Shown piece by piece: positions 1-6,645 of a stretch of 9,636 bases of DNA. Location of the stretch: NCBI GenBank assembly GCA_964500365.1, contig CAZCPB010000174.1, positions 1 through 9,636 on the forward strand. Reading direction: 5' to 3'. Positions within the stretch are counted from its first letter, which is position 1, and every line of letters starts with the position of its first letter. The translations under genes and the position numbers were made by a program. The notes beneath the pieces are model-generated. The model was given only the letters and a program-made list of their open reading frames with translations, searched no databases and was not told where the DNA came from. The DNA is from CAZCPB01 sp964500365. Lineage in GTDB: Bacteria; Planctomycetota; Phycisphaerae; Phycisphaerales; UBA1924.

Positions 1-731
1 GCAGCACGGCGCTGACGAGCATCACGCCGACGGGCTCGCTCTCGAAGATCCCGCAGTTCCTCTTCGGCGCCGCCGACCCCAAGCACCCGCCGACCAACCT
101 CATGACCGGCGTGATGTGCGTCGAGGTCGCCAGCAACGCCAGCAACCTGCTCATGGATATCAAGCCGGGGTACATGCTCGGGGCCAAGCCGCGCCAGCAG
201 GCGGTCGCGCACTGCATCGGGATCATCTCCGGCGCGCTGGCCTCGACCCCGCTCTTCTATTTCCTGTTCCTGCCGCACTACAAGCCCGGGGACAACATCC
301 AGGAGACCATGGTCACCGACCAGTTCTCGTTCCCCTCGGCGGTGCAGTGGAAGGGCGTCTCGGACCTGGTCACGTCGATCTTCGGCGGGGCGACCCAGCA
401 GGCGCTGCTCACGGACTCGATCAAGACCTCGATGATCGTCGCGGGCGTGGTGGGGCTGGCCTTCGAGATCATCCGCATCGTGTCGCGCGGCAGGTTCTGG
501 CTGAGTCCCCTGGCGATCGGGCTGGGCGTCGTCGTGCCGCCCGAGTCCACGTTCGCGATGTTCTGCGGCGCCGGGTTCTTCGCGATCTGCCACAAGCTCT
601 ACGCGAAGAAGCCCGAGACGACGGCGCACCGGCTGTGGGTCGGGTGCCACGAGCCGATCTGCGCCGGGGTCATCGCCGGGGCGGCGCTGGTGGGGATCGC
701 CGACGCGCTGGTGAAGGCGTTCGCGCTCTGA
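1..731 (+). CDS. OPT-family oligopeptide transporter, C-terminal part (5' truncated by window)
   Basis: The frame is open from base 3 and ends at TGA 729-731, giving about 242 residues with no start in view. The N-terminal portion matches the OPT family signature: an ITPTGS-type segment, then TNLMTGVM, then LLMDIKPGYMLGAKPRQQ, which resembles the family pattern of a D-(L/I)-K-x-GY-x-LGA-x-PR-x-Q loop before a membrane helix. Several hydrophobic segments follow, and the protein ends in a short hydrophobic C-terminus (ADALVKAFAL), consistent with a polytopic inner-membrane protein. OPT proteins are proton-coupled importers of oligopeptides or metal chelates; the substrate cannot be told from this fragment. 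An ATG at 102 lies inside the conserved core and is not the true start. The gene converges on the secretion cluster and nothing links the two functionally. Family assignment is confident; function is at family level only. Confidence 0.88.
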   Translation, partial: STALTSITPTGSLSKIPQFLFGAADPKHPPTNLMTGVMCVEVASNASNLLMDIKPGYMLGAKPRQQAVAHCIGIISGALASTPLFYFLFLPHYKPGDNIQETMVTDQFSFPSAVQWKGVSDLVTSIFGGATQQALLTDSIKTSMIVAGVVGLAFEIIRIVSRGRFWLSPLAIGLGVVVPPESTFAMFCGAGFFAICHKLYAKKPETTAHRLWVGCHEPICAGVIAGAALVGIADALVKAFAL

Positions 732-752
732 CGCGGGAGGTTCCGGAGGTTG

Positions 753-1403
753 TCAGCCGCCGGCGCGGGCCTTGTCGCGCTCGCGGAGCTGGGCCTCGAT
801 GCGGAGACGCTCGCGCTGGAACACGTCGCGCCACCCGGGGTCGGTCTCGAGCATGAGCGCGCGGCGCATCTCGTCGGCCAGGGCGTCGTCGTACTTGTTG
901 AGCTTGCGAGCGGCCAGCGCCGTGCCCCGCAGGGCCGGGAGCGAGTTGGCCTGGCGGTCGAGGGCCATCTCGTAGTACAGCAGCGCCTGCTCGGCGAAGC
1001 CCTGGTTGTAGTAGAGCATCCCGAGGTTCTCGTACCCTGTGGGGTCGTAGGGATTCTCGTTGACCTCGATCCCCCGCTTGAGCGCCGCCGCGGCGTCCAT
1101 CGGCACGCCGATCTCCATGAGCACGACGCCGAGGTTGTTCCACGCGGCGGGCTGGTTGGGATTGAGCTCGACGGCGCGCTTGTAGAAGTCGGCGGCCTTG
1201 GAGGGCTTGCCGTCCTTCTGGGCCTCGTGCCCCAGGGCCGTGAGGCGCTCGGCCTCGGCGAGGCGATCGGCGTTCGACTCCGCCGGCCGTTCGAGGTCCG
1301 CGGCGCACGCGCCCAGCAGCGCCGCGGCGGCGATGGCCGCGCCGATCCCGAGCCTCCGCGCGCTCGTGCCGGACCTTCCCCTTCCGCTCACCGATCTCGC
1401 CAT
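753..1403 (-). CDS. TPR-repeat lipoprotein at the end of the T2SS cluster (candidate pilotin-like)
   Basis: 216 aa. ATG at 1403 is preceded by GGAGG seven bases upstream. A basic N-terminus (R8, R10, R16, R17) leads into a hydrophobic stretch (about 18-31) and a lipobox LGAC with Cys33, so this looks like a secreted lipoprotein; Gly at -2 of the lipobox is acceptable but not the commonest residue. Residues about 50-188 carry around four tetratricopeptide repeats; the clearest are AADFYKRAVELNPNQPAAWNNLG and YENLGMLYYNQGFAEQALLYYEMAL-like segments, with the family's W-LG-Y-A-A-P pattern. The C-terminus (about 189-216) is charged and likely helical. It starts 31 bp after the GspM-like stop on the same strand, so it is probably co-transcribed. 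TPR lipoproteins (PilF/PilW) act as secretin pilotins in type IV pili; that role here is inferred from architecture and position. TPR and lipoprotein calls are firm; function is not. Confidence 0.85.
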   Translation of the reverse strand: MARSVSGRGRSGTSARRLGIGAAIAAAALLGACAADLERPAESNADRLAEAERLTALGHEAQKDGKPSKAADFYKRAVELNPNQPAAWNNLGVVLMEIGVPMDAAAALKRGIEVNENPYDPTGYENLGMLYYNQGFAEQALLYYEMALDRQANSLPALRGTALAARKLNKYDDALADEMRRALMLETDPGWRDVFQRERLRIEAQLRERDKARAGG

Positions 1404-1434
1404 GATCCCGCCTCCGTGCGCCGCGGCGCCGGTC

Positions 1435-2040
1435 TCAGGCGCCGGCCCGCTGCCAGCGCTGGAACGTTACTTTCATTGTCCACCCGTTCTCGTTCGGGCG
1501 GATCATCACCGAATAGACCTCGAGCCCCTGCACGCTCTCGGTCGCGTACCGCAGCCACAGGAGCAGCGGCTCGAGCGAGACGTGCTGGACCTGGTCGAAG
1601 TCGAACTTGACCTTCTGAACGCCGCCCGCGCGGCTCTCCGGCGTGGTCGGCCCGCGGGGGAAGAGCGACTTGCTGTTCTCGAGCCCGGCGCGCTCGGCCG
1701 CGCTCTGGAGCATGGTCAGGATCTGGTCGTTCGGTGCGGCGCCCTGGTCGCCCTCGGTCTGCGCCGCGGCCTGGAGGGACTTAAGCCTGCCGACGGCCTC
1801 GGCCAGCGTGACGGCGGCGCCCTTCTCGCGCCCGAACTCGCCCGCGGCGGCGCTCCGCGCCACGGCGCTCCACGCGAGCGAAGCGAGGCACGCCGCGAGC
1901 AGGATCACGGCAACGGCGACGAGGTAGGCCGGGCGGTTGCGGCGCTCGTTGGCGACCGCCGCGGCGCGGAGCGTCTCGCGGATCTCCTCGAGGCGTTCGG
2001 CGCCGCTCAGGCCGGTGCTCGCGGTGTCCATATGGCTCAC
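1435..2040 (-). CDS. GspM/PilO-like T2SS inner-membrane platform protein
   Basis: 201 aa. The GTG start at 2040-2038 overlaps the TGA of the upstream GspL-like gene by four bases (GTGA) and has an AGGGG Shine-Dalgarno five bases upstream; an ATG three codons further in (2031) is the alternative. The topology is that expected for GspM/PilO: about 37 cytoplasmic residues rich in charge, one membrane segment (about 38-58), a short helical region (about 66-95), then a small periplasmic domain (about 104-197) with alternating helix and strand. The segments VQKVKFDFDQVQHVSLEPLL and the final NGWTMKVTFQRW strand resemble the ferredoxin-like fold of PilO/GspM. The family partner is GspL, whose gene lies directly upstream. 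Sequence identity to characterised GspM is not obvious by eye, so the assignment rests on topology, length and neighbours. Confidence 0.75.
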   Translation of the reverse strand: MSHMDTASTGLSGAERLEEIRETLRAAAVANERRNRPAYLVAVAVILLAACLASLAWSAVARSAAAGEFGREKGAAVTLAEAVGRLKSLQAAAQTEGDQGAAPNDQILTMLQSAAERAGLENSKSLFPRGPTTPESRAGGVQKVKFDFDQVQHVSLEPLLLWLRYATESVQGLEVYSVMIRPNENGWTMKVTFQRWQRAGA

Positions 2041-3722
2041 GGCGTCCCCTTCCCGCCCCCGCGGGCCTCGAGGGACCACCCGGCCCGGAAGGTGCAGCGG
2101 ACGCGCCCGCTGGCACCCGGCGCGGCGAACGTGGGCACCCAGTCGGTCAGGTGCGAGCCGCTGACGCTCCGCAAGGCGCTGAGCAGGGCCTCGCCGTCGG
2201 CGAGCGTGGGCACGGTCACGATGATCTGGTTGCTGATCTTGCTGTCGAGCGAGATCGACTCGATCTCGACCTCGGGGATGCCCAGGACGAGGCTGAGGGT
2301 TTCCAGCTCCTCCAGAACGGGCATCGCGGCCTCGCTCTGTCGGGCGATCGGGGCGCTGGCCGTCTCGAGCGCCGCCACGCGCGACTGCACGGTCTCGAGC
2401 TCCTTGCCCGGGAACGCCGCGCCGACGCCCGCGGTCTGGAAGAGCTCGCGCGCCTCGGCCGCCGTGCGCCGCGCGCCCTCGCGGAACTCGCCCGCCTCGG
2501 CGCGGAACTTCCACGCCAGAGCCCCGATCCCCGCCGCGGCCATGGCGATCGCCAGCGCCGCCCACAGGTACACGCGGTAGTGGGCCGGCCCGGGCCGGCG
2601 CGAAAGGTCGATGAGCGCCGAGCCCGGCTCGACCACCGCGCCGGCGTCGGTCGCGCCCGCCTCGGCGGCGGACTCGAGGCCCGCGGCGACCCGGCGCAGG
2701 GTGGTGCCCACGGGGTCGGTATCGACCGCGAGGTCGACGGTCGCGCCCGGCAGCGCCCGCCCCAGGGCCACGCCAAGCCCCGCGGCGTCCAGAGCGCCGG
2801 CCCCCGCCTCCTCGCCGGCCCAGAGTTCCGGCGTCACGCAGGTGACCCGCGAGGGCGCCGAGGCGAGCTGCGCCGACCACGCGAGCCACTCAGCCGCGAG
2901 ACGCGATGCGTCCTCGCGCCGCACGCGCACCAGGCCGGGGACGCCCTCGGCGGTCCGCTCGACCCGCAGGCGGACCGACCCCGCAGCAATCAGGGCGCCG
3001 CCCCGCGACCACGTCCACAGCATCCGGCCGGTGGGTTCGACGAGCACCGACGCGCTCACCGGGCTGTTCTCGGCGACGACCTTGGCGTCGTCCTCGCGCC
3101 CGGCCCGGAGCGACGCCGCCGCGGCGGGGCCGGCGGGGTCCCACGCGGCGCCGATGGCGTGCCACAGGGAGCAGACGGCGTCGAGGCGGACACCCTCCGT
3201 GTCGAGCGAATCGACGAGCACGCGGGCCGCGGCGTCGGGCACGGCCAGCACGGGCAGCCTGAGCCGGGCCTCGACCGGCGCGGGCCCGCCGCGTTTTCTG
3301 GCGACCTTCTGCGGGGCGGGAGCGCCGAGCGCCTGGAGCGACGATTCCCCGGGCACGCCGGCGTACGCCGCGAGCACCGCCGGGGCCTTGGCCGCGCCGG
3401 CGTCGTCGTCGCCGTCGGCGGACCACTCGGAGCCGCCCTGGCGGGCGAGCGCCTCGATGATGCGCCCGTCGCCCGAGGGCGCGGACAGCCAGGAGCAAAG
3501 GGAACCCTCGACGTCGACGCAGAGCAAGTCGAGGGTCGGACGGGCGCCGGCCGTGTTGCGCGGGAGGCGCTCGCGGATCCACGCCGCGGCCTCGGCCAGC
3601 GCCGGCACGGGCTCGCCCTCGCGGCAGCGGTGGGTCTCGTCGGTGCGGTCGCCGACCAGGCGCACCGCGACCGGCCTGACGCCGCGTTCGGCGCGCTCGA
3701 AGAACGCTACCCGTGCGCTCAC
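2037..3722 (-). CDS. GspL-like T2SS platform protein (PilM-like cytoplasmic plus PilN-like periplasmic parts)
   Basis: 561 aa. The GTG start (3722-3720) overlaps the preceding TGA as GTGA and has a GGGGAG Shine-Dalgarno five bases upstream. Residues 1 to about 380 are soluble and Ala-rich, matching in position the actin-like cytoplasmic domain of GspL/PilM that binds the GspE ATPase. A single membrane segment (about 383-403, LWAALAIAMAAAGIGALAW) follows a short IDLSRRPGPAHYR linker, reminiscent of the N-terminal region of PilN. Residues about 404-475 look coiled-coil-like. The last about 85 residues contain a compact alpha/beta domain (IPEVEIESISLDS, then NQIIVTVPTLADGEALLSAL) like the ferredoxin-like fold of GspL/PilN. 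The cytoplasmic part is notably longer than in well-known GspL proteins (about 240-260 aa) and includes acidic, low-complexity stretches (about 99-112). Assignment is by architecture and gene order. Confidence 0.78.
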   Translation of the reverse strand: MSARVAFFERAERGVRPVAVRLVGDRTDETHRCREGEPVPALAEAAAWIRERLPRNTAGARPTLDLLCVDVEGSLCSWLSAPSGDGRIIEALARQGGSEWSADGDDDAGAAKAPAVLAAYAGVPGESSLQALGAPAPQKVARKRGGPAPVEARLRLPVLAVPDAAARVLVDSLDTEGVRLDAVCSLWHAIGAAWDPAGPAAAASLRAGREDDAKVVAENSPVSASVLVEPTGRMLWTWSRGGALIAAGSVRLRVERTAEGVPGLVRVRREDASRLAAEWLAWSAQLASAPSRVTCVTPELWAGEEAGAGALDAAGLGVALGRALPGATVDLAVDTDPVGTTLRRVAAGLESAAEAGATDAGAVVEPGSALIDLSRRPGPAHYRVYLWAALAIAMAAAGIGALAWKFRAEAGEFREGARRTAAEARELFQTAGVGAAFPGKELETVQSRVAALETASAPIARQSEAAMPVLEELETLSLVLGIPEVEIESISLDSKISNQIIVTVPTLADGEALLSALRSVSGSHLTDWVPTFAAPGASGRVRCTFRAGWSLEARGGGKGTP

Positions 3723-4468
3723 GGCCGCTCCCCGATGGACTCGCGGAGCTTGGCCCGGGCCCGCTCGGCGGCCTCGCGCGCCGTGATGACCGACGGGTCC
3801 TCGCCCGCGGGGTTGGCGCGGTTGTTGGCGTTGCGGCGTCCACGCCCGCCGGGGGGAGCGGCCGGGCTGTTCCCGTCTCCCGCGTTCCCGGCGAAGCCCG
3901 GGTTACCGCCGCCGGGCATCGGCGCGCCCTCACCGCCGGCCACATAGGTCACGGTCGGGCCGCTGCGCGGCTGCTTCTTCAAGGTCTGAGGCAGCACGCC
4001 CTTGATCATGATGTCGGCCCGGTCCTCGTGGACGGCGGAAACAGTGACGTCGCCGTCGGACTCACCGGGCCCGAGAAGCCGCTGTCGCTCGCCGAACTTC
4101 AGGAGCGCGACGAGGCGCGTGGGCTCCTTCAGGGCCCCGAGGAACTTCACGCTGCCGCCGTCCGCAGGGGTTGGCTCGGGCTCGTCATCCGGCTCGTACT
4201 CCTCGGACTTCGGCTCCGGGTAGTTGCCGATCTGCCTGAGGCGGCGGTCCACGGCGGAGGCGTCGAACTCGTCGGGGGCGCGGGCGCCGTCGCCGGGCGT
4301 GACCGGCCCCGCCACCGCAACCGTGAGGACCGGGGGTTCGACGGGCTCGGGAGTGCGGAGGGCGAAGGCGGCCAGCGCGGTCGCGCCGACGCCCAGGGTG
4401 ACGAACCCGATCTGGGCGCGCCGGGCGTAGCGCGAGGCCGTTCGTTGATGGAGCGATCCGGTCAGCAC
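3719..4468 (-). CDS. GspC/PilP-like T2SS protein: membrane anchor, HR-like domain, disordered tail
   Basis: 249 aa, starting at GTG 4468, which has an ideal GGAGG six bases upstream; a farther in-frame GTG at 4513 (264 aa) lacks this. A basic N-terminus (R9, R13, R16, R17) and one membrane segment (about 19-37) are followed by a Pro/acidic linker (about 38-104). Residues about 105-165 form a small beta-rich domain (FLGALKEPTRLVALLKFGER, then VTVSAVHEDRADIMIKG) that resembles the homology region of GspC or PilP, which contacts the secretin periplasmic domain. No PDZ domain follows. Instead the C-terminal part has a Gly/Asn/Pro-rich stretch (about 178-222) and then a charged helix (about 226-249). 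Its stop overlaps the GspL-like start, as expected for a platform partner. The GspC assignment is inferred from domain order and position; a PilP-type protein is equally possible. Confidence 0.7.
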   Translation of the reverse strand: MLTGSLHQRTASRYARRAQIGFVTLGVGATALAAFALRTPEPVEPPVLTVAVAGPVTPGDGARAPDEFDASAVDRRLRQIGNYPEPKSEEYEPDDEPEPTPADGGSVKFLGALKEPTRLVALLKFGERQRLLGPGESDGDVTVSAVHEDRADIMIKGVLPQTLKKQPRSGPTVTYVAGGEGAPMPGGGNPGFAGNAGDGNSPAAPPGGRGRRNANNRANPAGEDPSVITAREAAERARAKLRESIGERP

Positions 4469-4479
4469 GGGAATCCTCC
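4466..4479 (-). promoter_or_regulatory. ribosome binding site fixing the GTG start of the GspC-like gene
   Basis: GGAGG (4479-4475) lies six bases before GTG (4468-4466). It decides for the 249-residue form over a GTG 15 codons upstream at 4513. It also shows that this gene has independent initiation, unlike the overlapping genes around it. Confidence 0.75.
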
Positions 4480-4501
4480 GTGATCCATTCGCCGCGGCGT
4501 T

Positions 4502-4518
4502 GCCCCGATCCACGGGGC
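4502..4518. other. inverted repeat in the gspK / GspC-like spacer
   Basis: A perfect six-base stem GCCCCG/CGGGGC flanks a five-base loop, lying within the 87-bp gap between the gspK stop and the next start. No T-tract follows on the minus strand, so it is not a standard intrinsic terminator. It could be a weak attenuator or an mRNA processing or stability element between the pseudopilin and platform blocks. Confidence 0.4.
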
Positions 4519-4555
4519 GATTGCCCTGATTCGCGGCCCGATCTCGAACCCAATT

Positions 4556-5437
4556 CTATCGGGGTGGCACCTTCTCCCACGAGAGAAACGCCGAACGCGG
4601 CGGGGGAGTTCCGGGCTTGCCCGCCGAGGGCCGGCCCAGGACGGTCCGGGCCAGCAGGTAGCCGCGGTACCGGGCGATGGGCTGGCCCGAGTGCGGCGGC
4701 CTGACGTCCAGCACGAAGCGGAAAAAGCTCGGCTCGCCGGTGACCATGCGCGTGAGCGCCCGCTTCTTGCCGTCGGGCAGGCTCAGGCGGGTCGCGATGT
4801 CGTTAAGGTCCGTCGCCGTGACCTTGTCCTTGGCGCGCCGGAGTTCTTCGAGGGAGCGGGCGAGTTCCTCTCCCGAGGGGCCGGCGACGGCCCGGCCGAT
4901 CGCGGAGAGGACCTCGGGCTCGGCGGTCCAGAGGCTCACGTCCGGGGGCCCGACGTCGCGCTTGAGGGCCGCGAAGCGCGCCCCGCCGACGCTGGACCGA
5001 AGGGCGTCGAGCGCCCCGACGACGTCGAGGGTTTCGTCGGATGAAAGGCCCGAGACCGACGAGAGCAGCGAGCCCTGGGCGTCTGCAAGGTAGAGGCTCA
5101 CGCGCGTGTCGTCGTCGATGACCAGGTCGAAGGCGCGCCCGTCGGTCGCGAGCAGGTCGCGCACCGACGAGGAGGCCTTGCTCTTGAGCCACTGGTCGAT
5201 GATCTCGCGCACGCCGCGGCTGAAGTGCCAGTCGCGCACGGCCTCGGCCTCGCGGGCGACGATCACGCTCTGCGTGACCTGGCGGCTCAGCATCGCCGCG
5301 ACGATCGTGATGACGACCATGGTGACCATCACGACAAGCGGCAGCGCGTAGCCGCGCGCGGACCGGGCCTTCCGGCGCGCGGGGCGCGGCGTGCCCGCGC
5401 GGGGCTCAACGGCGGGGATGGCGCGGCGTCGGATCAT
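4556..5437 (-). CDS. gspK: GspK-like minor pseudopilin
   Basis: 293 aa. The ATG at 5437 overlaps the upstream TGA as ATGA. A long, basic 29-residue leader ends in RG29, followed by Y30 and the hydrophobic helix YALPLVVMVTMVVITIVAAML (about 30-50). This is the class III prepilin pattern and, as usual in GspK, it lacks the Glu at +5 found in other pseudopilins. The periplasmic part includes a VREIIDQWLKS helix, the segment SLYLADAQGSLLSS, and an LNDIATRLSLPDG segment, resembling GspK regions where L-x-D-x-x-G and helical repeats occur. In known systems GspK sits with GspI and GspJ at the pseudopilus tip; here it directly follows gspJ. Length is near the family norm (about 300 aa). A general type II secretion K family protein is a confident call; the exact orthology was not tested. 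Confidence 0.86.
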   Translation of the reverse strand: MIRRRAIPAVEPRAGTPRPARRKARSARGYALPLVVMVTMVVITIVAAMLSRQVTQSVIVAREAEAVRDWHFSRGVREIIDQWLKSKASSSVRDLLATDGRAFDLVIDDDTRVSLYLADAQGSLLSSVSGLSSDETLDVVGALDALRSSVGGARFAALKRDVGPPDVSLWTAEPEVLSAIGRAVAGPSGEELARSLEELRRAKDKVTATDLNDIATRLSLPDGKKRALTRMVTGEPSFFRFVLDVRPPHSGQPIARYRGYLLARTVLGRPSAGKPGTPPPRSAFLSWEKVPPR

Positions 5438-6645
5438 GTGCCCGGCTTGAGGATCTGGATCTTGGGAATCTCGCGCCCGCCGGTGCGATCGGTCGCGGAG
5501 TCGCCGTCGCCTTCGGGCTTGTCTTCGTCGCTGTCCTCGGCCTGGCCGGCGGCGGCGTCGAGTTCTTCGACGCCCGTGACCCAGTCCACCTCGAACATCC
5601 AGTTGGCCCACAGGCCGTTCACGGTCTTGATCTCCATCTCGATGTACGCGGGCACGTCCTGGGTCCAGACCGCGCGGTGCTCGCCGCGCCGCTCACGCTG
5701 GCGGAAGACCTGCCAGTGGACGTACTCGAGCCCGGTCGCGACCTCGACGGGCGGCCCGTTCGGGACCGCGGGGAGGGGCGGTGGCGGGGGGGAGCCGGGG
5801 TCGCGGGGCGGGGGCTCGGGCTGCGCGAGCGGTTGCCAGTACAGCGTCCACGACGCGACGCGGCCCTCGGTCATGCGGGGCGCTCCGTCGGCGTCCGCGG
5901 CCGGGCGCAGTTCGAAGGCCCCGCGGATCGCCGCGCCGGACGACCCGGGCAGCGGGGGCTCGTCGCTCTCCGTTGTTTCTTCGGCGGTCTCCGCGGGCTC
6001 GTCCTCGGGCGCGGGCGGGTCTTCCTCGCGCACGCCGAGCTTCGAGGACTTCGCGCCGGAGTCCTTGTCGGCGGGCGCGGCCCCCCGCTCCCTGGACTGT
6101 GCCCGGGCTCTCGCGGCGGCGACGAGTTCTTCTTCACGCGCGGGGGCGGACCATGTCCGCGCCGGGAGCGGGTGCGCGGTCAGGAGCAGTTCGAACCGCT
6201 GCACCGGGCCCGGCGCGTGCGCGGCGTCCGGCGGGTAGGCCATGCGGAAGTCCGCGGCCTGCCCGTCGGCCTCGAGGTGCATGCGGGGGGGCAGGCTCAA
6301 CCGCATGGAGTCGAGGCGCGCCCTGGCCCGCTCGGCGGCGCTGGCCAGCGAGTCGCTGCGCTGTGCCGCGGCGGTCGCGGGGTCGCGGGTGTCGCCGGGC
6401 GTGCGGGCGCTGCCGACGATGTTGTTGGTCTGGCGCACGGGCTGGTCGCTGAGGACCATGGTCGAGAACGCCCGGCGCATGACGGTGTGGAGGCGGGACA
6501 GGCCCTGCACCTGCTCCTCGCGGGCTCTTAGCCGGACCTCGTGGCTTTCCAGCGCCGCGAAGACACCGACGCACGCGGCGACGAGCAGGGCGCCCACCGC
6601 CGCGGCGAGCATGGTTTCGAGGAGGGTGAACGCGGGCCGGGTCAC
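5434..6645 (-). CDS. gspJ: GspJ-like minor pseudopilin with large acidic/proline-rich insertion
   Basis: 403 aa. GTG start at 6645-6643, overlapping the preceding TGA (GTGA). The leader is very short (MTRPA), followed by F6-TLLETMLAAAVGALLVAACVGV, a classic prepilin N-methylation helix with Glu at +5 (E10). The predicted -1 residue is Ala5 rather than Gly. The helix continues to about residue 65 (SRLHTVMRRAFSTMV). GspJ proteins are usually near 200 aa; here the extra length lies mainly at about 77-115 and 165-300, with a Glu/Asp/Pro-rich block around 206-233 and a proline run near 285-290. Core-like strands reappear at about 262-272 (VASWTLYW) and 301-356 (GLEYVHWQVF, YIEMEIKTV, WMFEVDWV). 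A second acidic tail lies around 360-390. The family call is confident; the J versus another minor pseudopilin label rests on the FTLLE motif and on position between I and K. Confidence 0.83.
   Translation of the reverse strand: MTRPAFTLLETMLAAAVGALLVAACVGVFAALESHEVRLRAREEQVQGLSRLHTVMRRAFSTMVLSDQPVRQTNNIVGSARTPGDTRDPATAAAQRSDSLASAAERARARLDSMRLSLPPRMHLEADGQAADFRMAYPPDAAHAPGPVQRFELLLTAHPLPARTWSAPAREEELVAAARARAQSRERGAAPADKDSGAKSSKLGVREEDPPAPEDEPAETAEETTESDEPPLPGSSGAAIRGAFELRPAADADGAPRMTEGRVASWTLYWQPLAQPEPPPRDPGSPPPPPLPAVPNGPPVEVATGLEYVHWQVFRQRERRGEHRAVWTQDVPAYIEMEIKTVNGLWANWMFEVDWVTGVEELDAAAGQAEDSDEDKPEGDGDSATDRTGGREIPKIQILKPGT

Noticed and set aside
732..752. Bidirectional terminator between the convergent OPT and TPR genes
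   Set aside because: The gap is only 21 bp, with a short GGAGGTT/GGAGGTT-like direct repeat but no inverted repeat and no T-tract.
1418..1429. Perfect 12-base palindrome GCGCCGCGGCGC before the TPR gene
   Set aside because: Composed only of G and C in a G+C-rich spacer, it is easily expected by chance, and as a hairpin it leaves a four-base stem.
1198..2580. A 460-codon + strand open frame opposite the TPR, GspM-like and GspL-like genes
   Set aside because: It spans three genes of the opposite strand, including intergenic spacer, and its translation shows no domain. It is a compositional shadow.
2041..2889. Extension of the GspM-like frame upstream to an ATG at 2889
   Set aside because: The added residues are Arg/Gly-rich and lie inside the GspL-like coding sequence. 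The GTGA overlap with its own Shine-Dalgarno at 2040 is a far better start.
2151..3947. A 598-codon + strand open frame opposite the GspL-like and GspC-like genes
   Set aside because: It lies antisense to genes with clear topology, overlaps and ribosome sites. Its translation is Arg/Gly/His-rich low complexity without any recognisable motif, typical of a G+C-rich shadow frame.
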